From the NCBI GenBank assembly GCA_037903355.1, contig JBAJFE010000014.1:6200001-6264000 (forward strand): a stretch of 64,000 nt of DNA, in the 5' to 3' direction. The position numbers and the translations under genes are program-made. Below the pieces are notes generated by a model. The model ran no database searches. It had not been told where the DNA came from and saw only the letters and a program-made list of their open reading frames with translations. Source of the stretch: Trichuris trichiura (Eukaryota; Nematoda; Enoplea; Trichinellida; Trichuridae). Shown piece by piece: positions 1-12,115 of the stretch; within the stretch, counting starts at the first letter, position 1, and every line of letters starts with the position of its first letter.

Positions 1-1385
1 GCTGCTTGAATCTTCGATCAACGTAATCGTCCTTCTTCGCATCGCTGCTTATCGACTGTCTTAGCAGAGAGTGTCGTTTCCACTTGGAAATGCACACGCA
101 TTTAGTAATTAACCTTTCAATTGAAGTGTTATAACTGCCAACAGGGACCGCATTAACCTCTGTTCCGCACATCAGAGCCCACGAAGCCAGGGTTATCTAA
201 CAGGAACGGGACCTCACTCAATTTCGCCCTATGGGTTGTCATACGTTCAGGCTGGGTGGGGCCAAGGATTTCGTGCTGTTGTACTCAGCGGGGGTTTCAT
301 CCACCGACTAGCGCAAGTGCTCTGACAGGTACAAAACGTGTTGCACTTAGGATATTCAGGGACTGTAACATATGAAGATGTACTCTGCGGATGCGTACAT
401 AAATATACCCATGGCGACTTTCTCGTTAATAAGAAAACACATCAGTAACAAATACAGACGAAAACGGGAGCTCGTGGAATCATTCCTTCTTAGTTCCATG
501 CAAACGCATTCCTTGCGAAAGGAAAACGGAAGCCTGTGCACGCATTCAGACATGCCTTGCAATGCGCAAGCACCTTGGCAGGACCTGACCAGGAGATTCT
601 CCGGCCCATAAAAGCTAATGATCGCAGGCCAATGAAAACGCTCACACGCGCACGACGAAAAGTGTGGTCACAGACCATGAAAAGGTACCCCTAGGGACAT
701 ACCGCGTCGAGTGCAGGCAGTGAGGAAATGCGATGGCATGAAAACGAAGCCGCAATCGAAAGGAAGGCTTGGAAACATGGCCGGGGAAATAAAATGTTCC
801 GTGGGATGTACAGAAAGGAGACTGTCCACCAGCGAAAGTTACCTGATAAAATTTATGGTTGTAAACCAATCGAAATGTACTCTATAGAAACGTACCGCGC
901 GGAAAGGAACCGCTGAGGAAACATGCTAGGATGCGATACTAAAAAGCAGCTAACACAATCCTGTGAGAACTCAGTATGACAACTAAAACGCCGACAAAAG
1001 GAAATCTTCGAACATGGCTCGTCAAACACAATGCGCGCTGCCTTAGACCAGAAGCACACTGTTCATTGACGGCAGCCATAAGTGCGACATTGGATTCCAT
1101 TAATACAGATCACGCGCCAAACATTACCCGTGGAACAGTACGCTTTGAATCGTAAGCGTCAAACGTACTGCACCCTGACGACACTACTTGTGCTTATTTC
1201 ATTCCTGGCTTCTGTGGGAGAACACTGCGCCAAGAACAAAGATTTCAATTCACTCAACTGTTTATTGATGTAAGCCAGTATATGATGAAAGTAAGAATCC
1301 CCAATGGAAAAAACAACGCCATGTTGTATACAGATAGTTGACCCCGTTAGGGGGTTGCTGGGTCCACATGCCGCAGTCAGTCTCG
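1..1385. other. Intergenic, no gene recognised
   Basis: Only short overlapping open frames are present on both strands, and none resembles a known domain or has convincing splice signals. I see no RNA gene and no clear repeat boundary until the hAT-like end at 1394. It could contain diverged transposon sequence that cannot be named by eye. Confidence 0.5.
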
Positions 1386-1393
1386 CCCTATAA

Positions 1394-1873
1394 CAGTGGT
1401 TCTCACGGTGGATCATGAGCCCCACTGGCGGGAGGGGAGCTTTTTGAAGTTCAGGGGTAGTCAAATCGCCAAGCGGGTCCTTGGGGCGGCACTTTTGAGC
1501 TGTAGGGGCACAAGCCCCACCTGGGCTATCGTGTTGAAGCGCATAGGAAGGTACGGCCTGTGGATTAGATATTGTGCCTACTACATAAGAGAAAGTTGCG
1601 TGCTATTGCGCCCCGTATTTCTGATTGGCTGGAACGGAGGACCAGAGGAAGGGGTAATCGGCTCAGAGGTGACAACATAAGTGTTCGACACACTACGCGC
1701 GAAAATTTTTCCTCACATAGCTTTGTGCAGCACTTGCATTATGACGTCCCGACTACACCTCGTCCTCCCTTCGAGCCAATCAGCGCGTTCGAAATTGGCC
1801 AATTAGAACCGGGGACCAAACGCTTGGAAACGTTCACAGGGGGTGCTAGCGACCCTGACCTTGAGAAAAACTG
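1394..1873. mobile_element. Non-autonomous hAT miniature element
   Basis: The left end reads CAGTGGTTCTCACGG and the reverse complement of the right end reads CAGTTTTTCTCAAGG, the terminal-inverted-repeat style of hAT elements. The flanking octamers are CCCTATAA (1386-1393) and CCCTAGAA (1874-1881), a 7/8 match to the 8-bp target duplication expected for hAT. The 480-bp interior shows no transposase. It lies about 0.5 kb upstream of the DDX11-like start codon. The mismatch in the duplication suggests an old insertion. Confidence 0.7.
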
Positions 1874-2383
1874 CCCTAGAAGAAGGTTGCTGCACTCACT
1901 AAGACGCAAACGCGTGTAGGTCACACTCGTGTTACCACTCGCGGTGATCTTCAGGCGGAGCGAGCTTGGTCTGTGCTCTGTGGATTTTCATCGGCCCATT
2001 GGTACTGCGACAACGTCACAATGTGCCTGCTTTTCGTTGTTTACCCCGTAAATCACTGTGTGCTTGCGGAGAGGTGAGAGTCTGTAATCTCTGCATTTTC
2101 GCGCTTGTGTCAAGCTCGAAAGTGCAGTAATCTATTTTTTCATGGATTGTCTTGCTTGGAAAGGTTATTCGAATCAATATTTAGTTTTTTTTCGGTTAAA
2201 TATGTAGGGAGTTCCCGGTTAATTTTCTCTATCTGTTTTTCAGCGAAACTTGTGGGACCAGTCTCCTCCTGTCATCAGTGCGCCTAAAATAGTTTATTCA
2301 ATTGTTCTCCAAAGTTTTGGCTTTTTAAATTGCTTTTTGGTTAGCAACAGTAAAGCTTTTGCTTAGCTGTCGAAAGCCTTACG

Positions 2384-5300
2384 ATGACCGACTTCGACGA
2401 TGACAAGGAGTTCGAGCAGTTTCTAAATGAACATGAAGAGCTGAAGCGTATGTGTGATGCAGGCGTTGCATGTTCACTTCCAGAAGAATTCGGCTGCCTA
2501 ATTGAGCCATACGAAAATCAGAAGATGTTTATGCGTACTTTATACGCCGCGCTGTTGAAAGGCAATGTTGCTATTATGGAAAGTCCTACTGGCACTGGGA
2601 AATCTTTGAGCTTGCTTTGCGGCTCGTTGACCTGGCTTCGTGATGCCCGGCGTCAGATTGAACTTGACTTGCAGTGTGCAATCGAGAAGAATAACAAAAT
2701 AATACAGCAACCGACCGGCAGCAACTGGTTGGAAGAACATGCCGAAAAAGATCAGGCGAAAATTGTTGTAGAGCAGTCGACTGACCGCCTGAACAAAATT
2801 CGCTTAGCTCGGAAGCGCTTGGACCAGGTGAAGACCGATTTGAATGGTGAATTTTCATTTTTTATTACTCGTTATGCTGTTCAGTAACAGCACTTAGCAA
2901 TTGATTTTAATATTTACACATTTTAACTCGCCGCTGCCAAGTTGACGCCGCGAACTTTCCGCCATTACGGTGAATGAATGCTATTTGAGGTAGGTTTACT
3001 GCGCTGTAACAAGCTAGAACAGTTGCTTCTGCTGAGACAGGAAGAAAAATGCAGTTGTTCTCACCAGAGCCTTCATGATACCTACCATAAAAATTGGGCA
3101 GCATAAAGGTGTCAGGTTACTGCAATGTTTTCTTGCAATTCTGTTTCTGTCTCTAACGTACAGAATCAATGAACTGTGACTCGCGTCAGATGCCCCTCAT
3201 TGGCCTGGCATCTTTATGCTACACAGTTTTTATGCTAAGCAGCATAAAAGCCCTCGCAAGAATAACAGAGTTTTTCTTCCCTTGTTTCTACTTAGCAAAA
3301 GCAAAATCTTGCAGCTTATTGCAGCGCAGGAGGTCTAACTCAGGATGGCATCCGTTCACCATCATGGCAGCGTCAAAACGGGCATAACGGAGAATAATGA
3401 AGAATGGAACCCGGGCACGGTGAATTCTCGGTGACCATTGAGTATATCTGCCGACTGTATACGCCCTGTTTTCATGATTGGGAATGTCAAACGTCTGAAA
3501 TTCTCTAGTATGGCTGACGACAGAAGAAGAATAGTTACTGAGAACGTACGATGCTATTGTCTTGCACTTTCCCTGACAGTTTGTTCACCCATTCGCTCGT
3601 AGGGCATTTTGAAGTTTAGGTGCAGGCATATTCGACAACAGCAGTGACCTTGGCTGAGAATTGGGTCTTTTCCAAACTATTAGTAGGTATGAATGTTTGA
3701 GTGTAGTCGCTGTCTAATAACGGCTCGATACAGTTTCATGCGAAAATGGGCTGTAGGAACAAATTTATTGAACGAACCTTTGTTAAATAGTTTTTCCTGT
3801 CTTCAGTTTCAAGGCGTTAATGGAAAGCTCTGTTTCTGATATGTTCGTCCATTAACTTTCCTCTAAACCATAGTTTCTCAACCTTTTTTGCCCCAGGGCC
3901 CCCTAGGACTTTTCAGGGCCCACCAGGGCTTCCTGGACTCGCCAGAGCCCCCAGATGGCCCCCTTGTCTGTTAGTGCCCACAGCTTTCTTGCTTTGGCCG
4001 CTCCTGTCGCGCTGCCTACAGTCCGCGTGAATAATAGAAAAGGACCACTATAAATGCTGTTTGTTAAGCGCATACCAGGGAGGAAGGAATGGAAGGGTAC
4101 GCTTCTATGAGTCGGCGCCTTTATGAGTCGAGGGAAAAAGTGGGGAATGTGCGACGGAAAAGCCGTACGTACGGGAATATATTACCGGCTGCTATTGTGT
4201 TACGAACGGTCGGATGGAATGAGTTGTTCTGAAGTTCCGTTTGCAAAAACTGAAGGGCACGGCGCTTGTTTGCACTGCATGAGAAGAAATGGAATAACAA
4301 GTTTTTATGGGTTGATAGAAGGGTGCGCAGATGGAACTCATTTCTGGGAACTGCTCCCTACCGAAAGGCCAAGGGCTTTCTAGAAGCACGCCGTGCACAG
4401 AGACTTTTTAGAAGCATACCGCGCAGGTGGGAATGTAAAAGCATGTTTTTCATTGGCTCCTAGAGAAGAAAGATAACGTCAACGCGTCCTGACTTCGCAA
4501 TGGAACATTTTCCGTTGGGCTGTCAACGCCTTCCCGTTAGTGACAAATAGGCCCACCGTATTGCTTTCCTGCGCTACCTATTACCGCTGAACTGTTGATT
4601 GGGACAATCTCCTGCCGCATTATCCTCCAGGGTCCCCCTGGCTTCCAGGGCCCCCCTAAAATCTCCCAGGGCCCACGTTGAGAAACACTGCTCTAAACGA
4701 AAGACAGAAGTACCTGCGCGAGGTTGGTTGGTTCATTGTGACCAGTTCTATGTTGGGACTTTTTTGCTGCCATTGAGAGGCTAAGCTGCATTTTTTAATT
4801 TCATAGCAGTGTATCAGATTTTTGCTACCAACTTGAGATATTTTAATGTCCATCTGAAAATATAAACTGGGAAATCTTAACTTCGAAGCTATTTCTCGCG
4901 ATTTTGCACCTATTTGACTGATTAAGCGAGAAGTTTTAGCTTTGAAATTACTGTAAAACCACATACGTCGGTAGTAAAATCCAGACTTTCAACTTTGAAA
5001 TTAAGGATTCCTACTTAACTGGCGAAGTGGGGACAAATTCCAATCGAGCTATGTTAAAGTTAAAAGTTTTCGCTTGCAACGAAACTGCTGCACTGAACTG
5101 ACATTGGCCCATACAACATAAAAGTGAGCGGGATTGTGTATTTATTGATACTTCCTTGAATGCGTTTTATATGAAATAAGATAATGTACTTTTCGGTAGG
5201 AGTATAATTTTCTGCTTCAGTGAAAGCGCTTCTGTTTTTTAACTCTCTCCACTTTTAAATGGTCTCAAAATTTTTACCATTTCTTTTGTTTGGCGGAGGC

Positions 5301-8300
5301 ACTTCTGAAACCATGTCTGCTTAGAAATAAAATTCTTCCTTCTAATAAGGTTACTGCTGTCGTGAATGCGTTGAGAAAAACGTTTCAGTCCAAAAAAACA
5401 AGATGAGAACTTTCGCGCTTCACGATGTCCTTTTGTCAGGGCTTGAAAATCCCCGTTACAAAAGCAAAATTTTTCTGCAGTGTTTTCCGGTTCAGAAACG
5501 TTATGGCTACTTACGAAAAAAAATTTTTGTTCATGTCGACATTTCCGGCCCGATTTAGGGCTCCAACCGTTTTGTTGGGCACGAACCATGTATGATTTTC
5601 ACAAGGTACGCCCGTTTCGCCAACCGGCGTCGGTCCCAATCGTGTCAAATCTTGACTTCTCGAGGGTGAGTCACAGGCGACTGATTTGTCATTAGAACAA
5701 TTTTCTTTCGTGTCGTCCCCGGTGATAGCCTCACACACAGTAGTTAGAAAAAAATCAAAACCAGTAAACAGGTAGGTTGTAAACAGATCGGGTTTGAATT
5801 GAACTGTTGAAAAAACTTGCCACGCTTGAAACGTAAACAAATCAAGTTACAGTAACGGTTTAATCGCGCGGAAGGCGTTGAGCAAAACGGACTCTGACGG
5901 AAGCGAGCGACAAGAAAGAAGAAGCGCGCGATGGAGTGGGTACAGGACGTTTAGGCGCCGCCATTTGACCGTCGGGACATCTGACCGACGGCAGTTGGCA
6001 GACCTACTGGGACGGAATTGTTCCCGCTGTTGGATAGACTTATGGAACCGTCTTCTTGCTATTCATGCATTTTCAATCACCACCTACAGATTTTTCTGGA
6101 CCTAATAATCTACCGTATTAATTGTAACAAACAGCAGGTAAAACGATAGAAAAGTCTCAAAACTGTAGGAGGAAAACAAATAGGGTTAATGTTGAATTTC
6201 ACTTGCGCGGCGGTCTAATGTCCTGGCCGTCAAAAGACCGTATTCACGATGGTGTAAAGAAAAGAAAAGAGTAGGGGGTGGCGAAAAACTAGTTTAGCGT
6301 GTTGATAGCTGGTGGTAGGTGGCGTGCAGTTCCAACACCCGTTCTCGACACTAACACCAGGCGGATCAAGACCTCTAATTTTCAGTAAAGCGCCGCCACG
6401 ACCCAGACGCATCGCCTCTCCGCAAAAGGGGCACAGCCTTTCCCTGTGCAGCCGTCCTTTCTCGCGAAGGAACTTTACCGCCGTTTCTTCGTCTTTTCAT
6501 CACTGTCTCGTGGAGCCAGCGGATGTTCTTTGGCGTAGACCAGTGTTTCCCAACCTTTTTGGAGCCAGGGCCCCCTTTCGCGACCTTCAACTCGCCGGAG
6601 CCTCCCGTCATTCCCCACAACGTAATTCTCCTGCTTCTGTTATCCTCAGGTGCGCTTACCGTGGTTACGTTGTTGTGAATTTGTACAAGTAGTTCAACAC
6701 CTGAAACAGGCTGCAGAATGTAGAATTGACTTCGCTGCCTACCATGTGCGCCAAAGAAAAAGCAGTTAAGCTGGGCCGTCGTTAAAAACCTTATTAACCT
6801 GCGGATCTTGTCAGCCGCAAGTAGGACCCCATAGTTTGCGCTGTGAAAGTTGAGCGTGTGATCAATTGCTGGAAAACCTGGCGGCACGAAGTCAACGCTG
6901 AATTTCTCTTCTACACTAGAGCGTAATGGCTAGTAAGGAAGCCGGCTGCCATATACAGTGAAAGCTCCTTAGCGATATTCGAAGCCGTTAACGCCTTTAA
7001 TTCTTTAATTGGCACTGAAGGCGTTCTTTTCGTATTGCTGGACTTAAGCCAGCTAATTGCAGATCAGGGAGCCTTCAGAGTACAAGCGCCGCACTGGGTT
7101 TCCTCTTCCTCGATTTTTTGGGCTGTTAGCAAGTAGCGCAATATGTAAGTCAGGCTGCGATGCTGTTCTCAGGGCTGCGCAACACTGAATCTAAATTCAG
7201 TATTTCCTCGGAGCAAGACGACAGTCGCTTGACCCTACCTCAGTGCGACGACTGGGTATGGTGCAGTGTTACTAATGTATCCACGTTCGGCTCGATAGTC
7301 GTCAGGAGTAATCTCAGGTCGCCTCGCCTCATTATCCTGAATGGCGGGATCGCTCTCGTCCTGCGGCACCGACTACCAAGGACCCCCTGAGGTCCCCCTA
7401 AGCTCCCAGGGACCCCCTAAATCCCCAACCCTTCCCAGGTCCCCTTCAAGTTTTCCAGGGGCCCCTGGGACCCCCATTAGGAATCACTGGCGTAGACATT
7501 ACGCACAATGAGCTGCACGCCGTTTGCCAAGACGCAATGCAAAATGGTTCGTTTACCTCCGGTGTTTTTGGCGGGTCAATCACCGCACCTCCTGCATGCG
7601 CCACTGCTGTTCCATTTTAATTCCCGTGCTAGCAATTCATGCAAAGGTGATTCATCCCTCAACTTCACTCCGTTGCAAAGGTCACTGACCGGTTCAGTGA
7701 CACCGGCAACCGCAATTCCTTGCAGTGTAACGCAATTCCGCGGCAGCTATTCAGTCAATCACAGCAGCACGTCTCTCCCGTTGTTAATCTCACTACACTA
7801 CGTGCCGGCGCAGCAGTTTTCCTTTTGGTGTTGCTGCACTATCTTCCGGCCGACATGAGGAGCGAAAGATCCCTTTTAAGGATCCTTTTTATTCGTTATT
7901 GCGCGCATTTGATCTGCTTAAGCATTAGTAATCCATCCGTTATGCGTGCTCAAGTCATAGTTATACGTTGCATTTTTTCATAAGGTTTAGTAGTTGTCTT
8001 TTGTTGATACAAGTACAATTCCTTGAATCGGGTAGAGCCGTCTTTAAATTTTTCAAGATGCTTTTGTTTAGACTTGCAGTATGTGTTTCTAACTATGGCA
8101 ACTTTCAGTTTACAAGAATGCCAGTCTCAAAAGGAAGAAAACTGTTTTATCGGTTTGTCTATCTGATCAATCGGAATGTGAAAATGATTCAGACGATATT
8201 TTGCTAAATGATGATTTGGATAAAAACGAGGTGCCGGTGGCTATGCTAGAAGATGAAACGTCTGACATTTATCGCGTGACACCACAAATTTTTTACTCTT

Positions 8301-10507
8301 CACGTACTCACTCTCAGTTGGCGCAGTTCGCGAAGGAAATAAAGAAAACTGCATATGCAGATTCTACGCACGTGGTCACCATTGCTTCTAGGCAAAGTTT
8401 GTGTATTAATGATTCGGTCTTACGATTGAAGAATCCAGTGCTTATGAACGAAAAATGCTTGTTGTTACAGAATTACAGCTCGAAGAAGCATAAAGATGCA
8501 GGTGATTCTAGTTCAAGGTGCAAATCTCGCTGTCCTTTTCTGCGACAGGAGGGTGTCAAGCAGTTGGCCGAAGAATCACTCTGCGTAAGTTGTTTCTGAT
8601 GATGTAAATCCCTGTGAAAATATTAATCTCTTTTTTACCTGTATTCAATTTCTGTGGCAGGTATTGCCATTGCCCTGAGTTCAATTGTTCGTCAAAGACA
8701 TTTTAGTAGTATTGAATCACGCAGTTTGGATACAAAAACCGCGTAATTATTGGTAACTTTGTTCATTCACAAGATATCTTACATTAAATAAAAATCGTAC
8801 TAAACATTCAAATTTAAGGAAAAGATTTACTTCGTCCAATTTAATGCAGCAACTAATGACCTTATGTCTGTGCACGCAAATATTAATAATTATTATAATG
8901 TGGTTTTGACTATTCTACTATCATAAGCCTTTTAATGGTGAAGTTTTCAGATTGGAGATATTGAGGAAATAGTTAATCGTGGTAAAGAAATTCAAGCTTG
9001 CCCATATTATGCCACCCGTGACGCTGTTAACCTTGCCGATTTAATTCTGATGCCCTACCAAGTTCTAATGCAAAAGGATACTCGAAAGATTTTCGGTCTT
9101 TCTTTGACTGATAACGTTGTCATTGTCGATGAGGCTCACAACCTACTGGAAACAGTGGAATCAATACATGGTTTTGAAATTTCGAGCGGTCAATTGTCTC
9201 AGGCAAAAATTGCTCTTTGCTCTTACCTTTCGAAATTTCGCAGTCGTTTTTCTGCAAAAATATTGATGCACGTCCAGCAGCTGCAGTCCTTAGTTGATTT
9301 GTCGACAAAGTGTCTGTTGTCTGATGGTGAGCTGCCGTTTGCCCAGACGAGTGTTAGGTGTTTTGGTATGAGTGATTTTATCGCTCATGTTGGTATAGAA
9401 GCAATAAACTGTTTCGTCCTGGCCAATTTCATGGATGAAACTAATTTGTGCCGAAAAATGCGCGGCTTCTTAAAATCAATCCAGTTGGACGGAACTGAAG
9501 TAACAGAAAATGTTTTTTACGCCATTCGGTCATACATCGGCTGTCTAACCAATCGAGTTGGCGATGGGCGATTTTTAATTGATAAACGACCAAAGACGGA
9601 GAGTGGCAAGATTATTAAGTTCATTTTGCTAAACCCGGCGGTTTGTATTGACGACGTATTAAAGGAGGCAAGAGCAGTCGTGCTTACTGGTGGTACTATG
9701 GAACCCGTGCGTGAACTTTATGATCGTCTGTTTATTCCACTGGGAGTGCCGATGTCAAGGATAACTCACTTATCTTGCAGTCACGTTGTGCCAGATTCAA
9801 GCATACTACCATTGGTGATTACGAATGGTCCATTAGGCCATAAGATGGAGTTTACTTACAGTTCGAGGTGCGCTCCACAGTTGCTTGATGATCTATGTAA
9901 ACTTCTTCTTCGCTTATCCAGCATTGTACCAGGCGGGATTGTGTGTTTTTTCTCCTCCTATGAATATGAACAAATCGTTAGTGAACGATTAAAAACAAGT
10001 GGAATATTAGACCAGCTGCAAACGCATAAGCAGCTATTCAGGGAGCCGCGCAAGGCAAATGAAATCAATGAGCTGCTATTAAACTACGGAGACGCAATAT
10101 CCTCTTCGAATGGTGCCATTCTTTTTGCTGTAGTTGGTGGAAAAATGAGCGAGGGCATTAATTTTTCAGATAATCTATGTCGCTGTGTAGTTATTATTGG
10201 TATGCCGTATCCAAATCGCTTTTCTTTGGAACTTCAAGAAAAAATGAACTACTTAAACTCATTGTTTAATTCCGGTCAGGAGTATTACGAGGACCTCTGC
10301 TTTAAAGCGATAAATCAGTCCGTTGGAAGAGCTATAAGGCACTCAAAAGATTTTGCCTCCTTAGTTTTTCTGGACTGCAGGTATTCAAATAAAGCTTATT
10401 GGAAAAAGCTACCTTCCTGGTTGAAACATTTGATATGCATTCCAGCCAGTTTTTCTGAAGCTTGTACTGCCTTAGTTAATTTTTACGCTGCGTTTAATAA
10501 ACATTAA
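2384..10507 (+). CDS. DDX11: DDX11/CHL1-type iron-sulfur DNA helicase (3 exons)
   Basis: Exons are 2384-2846, 8109-8584 and 8951-10507, giving 831 aa (human DDX11 is about 900). Donors are ATG|gtgaat and TGC|gtaagt, acceptors tttcag and ttttcag, and phases 1 and 0 match across the joins. The family is a superfamily-2, XPD-like 5'-3' DNA helicase acting in sister-chromatid cohesion and fork repair in the nucleus. Visible motifs: Q-like PYENQ near residue 42, Walker A SPTGTGKS at 67-74, YSSRTHSQL (motif Ia), Cys271/292/296/330 in the Fe-S cluster region, DEAH at 373-376, and SVGRAIRH (motif VI) near 770. The reading frame is intact. Intron 1 is 5.26 kb and holds two hAT elements; intron 2 is 366 nt. 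AATAAA at 10496-10501 overlaps the 3' end and a second lies at 10735. An alternative phase-0 donor at 2829 is less consistent with the next exon. Confidence 0.93.
3869..4690. mobile_element. Non-autonomous hAT element with perfect 8-bp target duplication
   Basis: The element starts CATAGTTTCTCAACC and the reverse complement of its right end is CAGTGTTTCTCAACG. The octamer CTCTAAAC occurs at 3861-3868 and again at 4691-4698, a perfect 8-bp duplication diagnostic of hAT integration. Both subterminal regions carry runs of CAGGGCCCCC-like units. No transposase is encoded in the 822 bp. It lies inside DDX11 intron 1. Confidence 0.88.
6541..7489. mobile_element. Non-autonomous hAT element with perfect 8-bp target duplication
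   Basis: The left end is CAGTGTTTCCCAACC and the reverse complement of the right end is CAGTGATTCCTAA. The octamer GCGTAGAC occurs at 6533-6540 and 7490-7497. Like the element at 3869 it has subterminal CCAGGGCCCCC-type and CCCTGGGACC-type units, so the two look like one subfamily. It is 949 bp, lacks a transposase, and lies in DDX11 intron 1. Confidence 0.88.
10496..10501 (+). promoter_or_regulatory. Poly(A) signal candidate of DDX11
   Basis: AATAAA lies just before the stop codon (10505-10507). A second AATAAA at 10735-10740 is an alternative with a more usual 3' UTR length. Which one is used cannot be decided from sequence. Confidence 0.4.
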
Positions 10508-11760
10508 AATGTCATGCATTTTCTCGTTCTGAGTACAGCGCTGTTGCCTGCAACGTTCTTCGCTAATTCTGCCGAATGATTCACTGAAAAATGTAGCTTT
10601 ATTGTAATAATTGTCGAAAACGTAAGTCCTTTCGTGTTTTTGTTTTGTATAATTTTTTCTCCAACCAGTTTATCAGTACTGTAATCTTATAAGTTCGATT
10701 AAAGCTATCTTGATGGGTTGCCACTGTGTAGTTGAATAAATTCGGTAACTGCCTTTTAGATGCACCTTTTTGGTACGGGGCTAGTGAGTTTCATCTGCTT
10801 TTTTTACGAAATGCAAGTCCCGTTGAAAACTGGAATTAAAAAATTGTTCAAAATTCCGTAAAAAAAGCAGATGAAACTGCCTTTTATTGCAAATTCACAA
10901 CCCTGGAAGTATGGCCAAACCAGATTAATCGTAACCGCAAGCAGTAAGCGCTTGTGGCGCAACCGTCTGCTCTTCGGTGTACTATAATTGTTCTGTGTGC
11001 CGTAAATTTCGAGAGAAACAAAAGCCTATTGCTGAATTCTAAGGTTTGAAGGACAAATCAATTAGCATAAGTTATCGTTTGAATGTACGAATTAGAATAT
11101 ACGAGCTTACTGCTTTGACTTCTTCATTCTTTGGAATTTTTTGCAGGTTTGAACCGTTAAAGGTTAAGTCTTTTATTTGAAATTACAATTAAAGTACATG
11201 AAGATTTTGAGACATCCACGTCTTCAGCTAGTGAAAAAATATGAGCAATCTGCTGTCTCTACTTCTCATTTTTGATTTGCTTGTGTAGGAGAAATCACTT
11301 CGCCATTCTTTTTTTGCACATAAGAATAGTCACTATATCTTCTCATTGCATCGTTGTGTTGTGCTTGTTTTGGTATCCCTTTGCATCGTTACTTTAAATA
11401 AACACCTGGCTGCTGATAGAGTTTCCCAACAGCTTGTAAAGTTGAGTTTCACTAAAGCGGCAGGGTCAGAACCATTTGGTTGGTGGACTAGAGAAATTTT
11501 AATCAATGCCTGCGGTCAACTGCAAACCACTGCTAACATTTCGACTTTGAGAATTTCGATAGACTAGTACAAATGCTTTCATAAATAAGAAAGAAATCCT
11601 GAACGAAAGGCAAGTGAAATTTTATTGGGGAATAAAAAAATATCAATGAATTATGCAAATACGTTCATTCTCTGGGAAGTTAGAAAAACCCATTCAAGCA
11701 ATTGCAAAAGTAAACAGCTGTACTTGAAAACTGGGTGTTTTGTAACGGGTTGAATTTTCA
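10508..11760. other. DDX11 3' flank with a PLE-related hairpin
   Basis: No gene is recognised. A hairpin has 21-bp perfect arms at 10788-10808 (beginning GTTTCATCTGC) and 10857-10877. Its surroundings (TTGGTACGGGG, CAAGTCCCGTTG) resemble the outer ends of the Penelope-like repeats at 13393-13445 and 15120-15165, so it is probably a fragment of the same family. The remainder is AT-rich and featureless. Confidence 0.5.
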
Positions 11761-12115
11761 TGGTTGTAAAGTCTTCTACGGCTTTTCCCGTTTTTTCGTT
11801 GTGCTGTTATCTGTAATTAAACTAAAACAACTGCTCTACCAACGGATGGATGAGCCGTTATTAAGAAAAAGTACAGATATCAACGCACTCAACTTTTTTA
11901 ATGTTCAAAGCTTTCGGAACGCTCTAGTTCCGTCGTCAGTGAGGTGGTGGAAAAGTTGATATCTGAGTTGTTGAGAGAAAAAGTTGAGTGCGTTGATATC
12001 TGTACTTTTTCTTAATAACGGCTCATCCATCCGTTGGTAGAGCAGTTGTTTTAGTTTAATTACAGATAACAGCACAACGAAAAAACGGGAAAAGCCGTAG
12101 AAGACCTTACAACCA
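11761..12115. repeat. Palindromic repeat, 139-bp arms, with hammerhead-like spacer
   Basis: The left arm (11761-11900) and right arm (11977-12115) are nearly exact reverse complements, separated by about 76 bp. The spacer contains a hammerhead-like core on the minus strand (11907-11939). The arms include the segment CGTTGGTAGAGCAGTTG. Diverged relatives occur at 44152-44346 (a palindrome sharing the CATCCATCCGTTGGTAG segment) and 62088-62240 (a single arm plus decayed core), so this is a dispersed family. The architecture resembles the inverted pseudo-LTRs of Penelope-like elements, but no coding sequence is attached. Confidence 0.75.
11907..11939 (-). ncRNA. Hammerhead-ribozyme-like motif
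   Basis: Read on the minus strand: CTGACGA, one unpaired C, stem GGAAC, loop TAGAGC, stem GTTCC, then GAAA. This matches the hammerhead core CUGANGA, stem II, GAAA, except for the extra nucleotide before stem II. Stems I and III are not confidently resolved. It sits in the spacer of the palindrome at 11761-12115. Confidence 0.5.

Larger units (their letters stand above)
2847..8108 (+). other. Intron 1 of DDX11, repeat-rich
   Basis: This 5.26-kb intron begins GTGAAT and ends TTTCAG. It carries two hAT miniature elements (3869-4690 and 6541-7489). A short dispersed repeat near 3585-3625 shares about 35 bp with 33525-33560 and, more distantly, with the repeat family at 12030, 44265 and 62140. 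Outside these I recognise no gene; open frames at 5239-5840 and 7508-7983 lack known domains. Confidence 0.75.

Noticed and set aside
2829..2834. Alternative donor CAG|GTGAAG for DDX11 exon 1
   Set aside because: A phase-0 join would put exon 2 out of frame at the best acceptor. The donor at 2847 gives a consistent phase-1 join.
12005..12060. tRNA gene suggested by CGTTGGTAGAGCA
   Set aside because: Only a D-arm-like stem can be drawn. No anticodon arm, T-arm GTTCRA box or acceptor stem is present at the right spacing.
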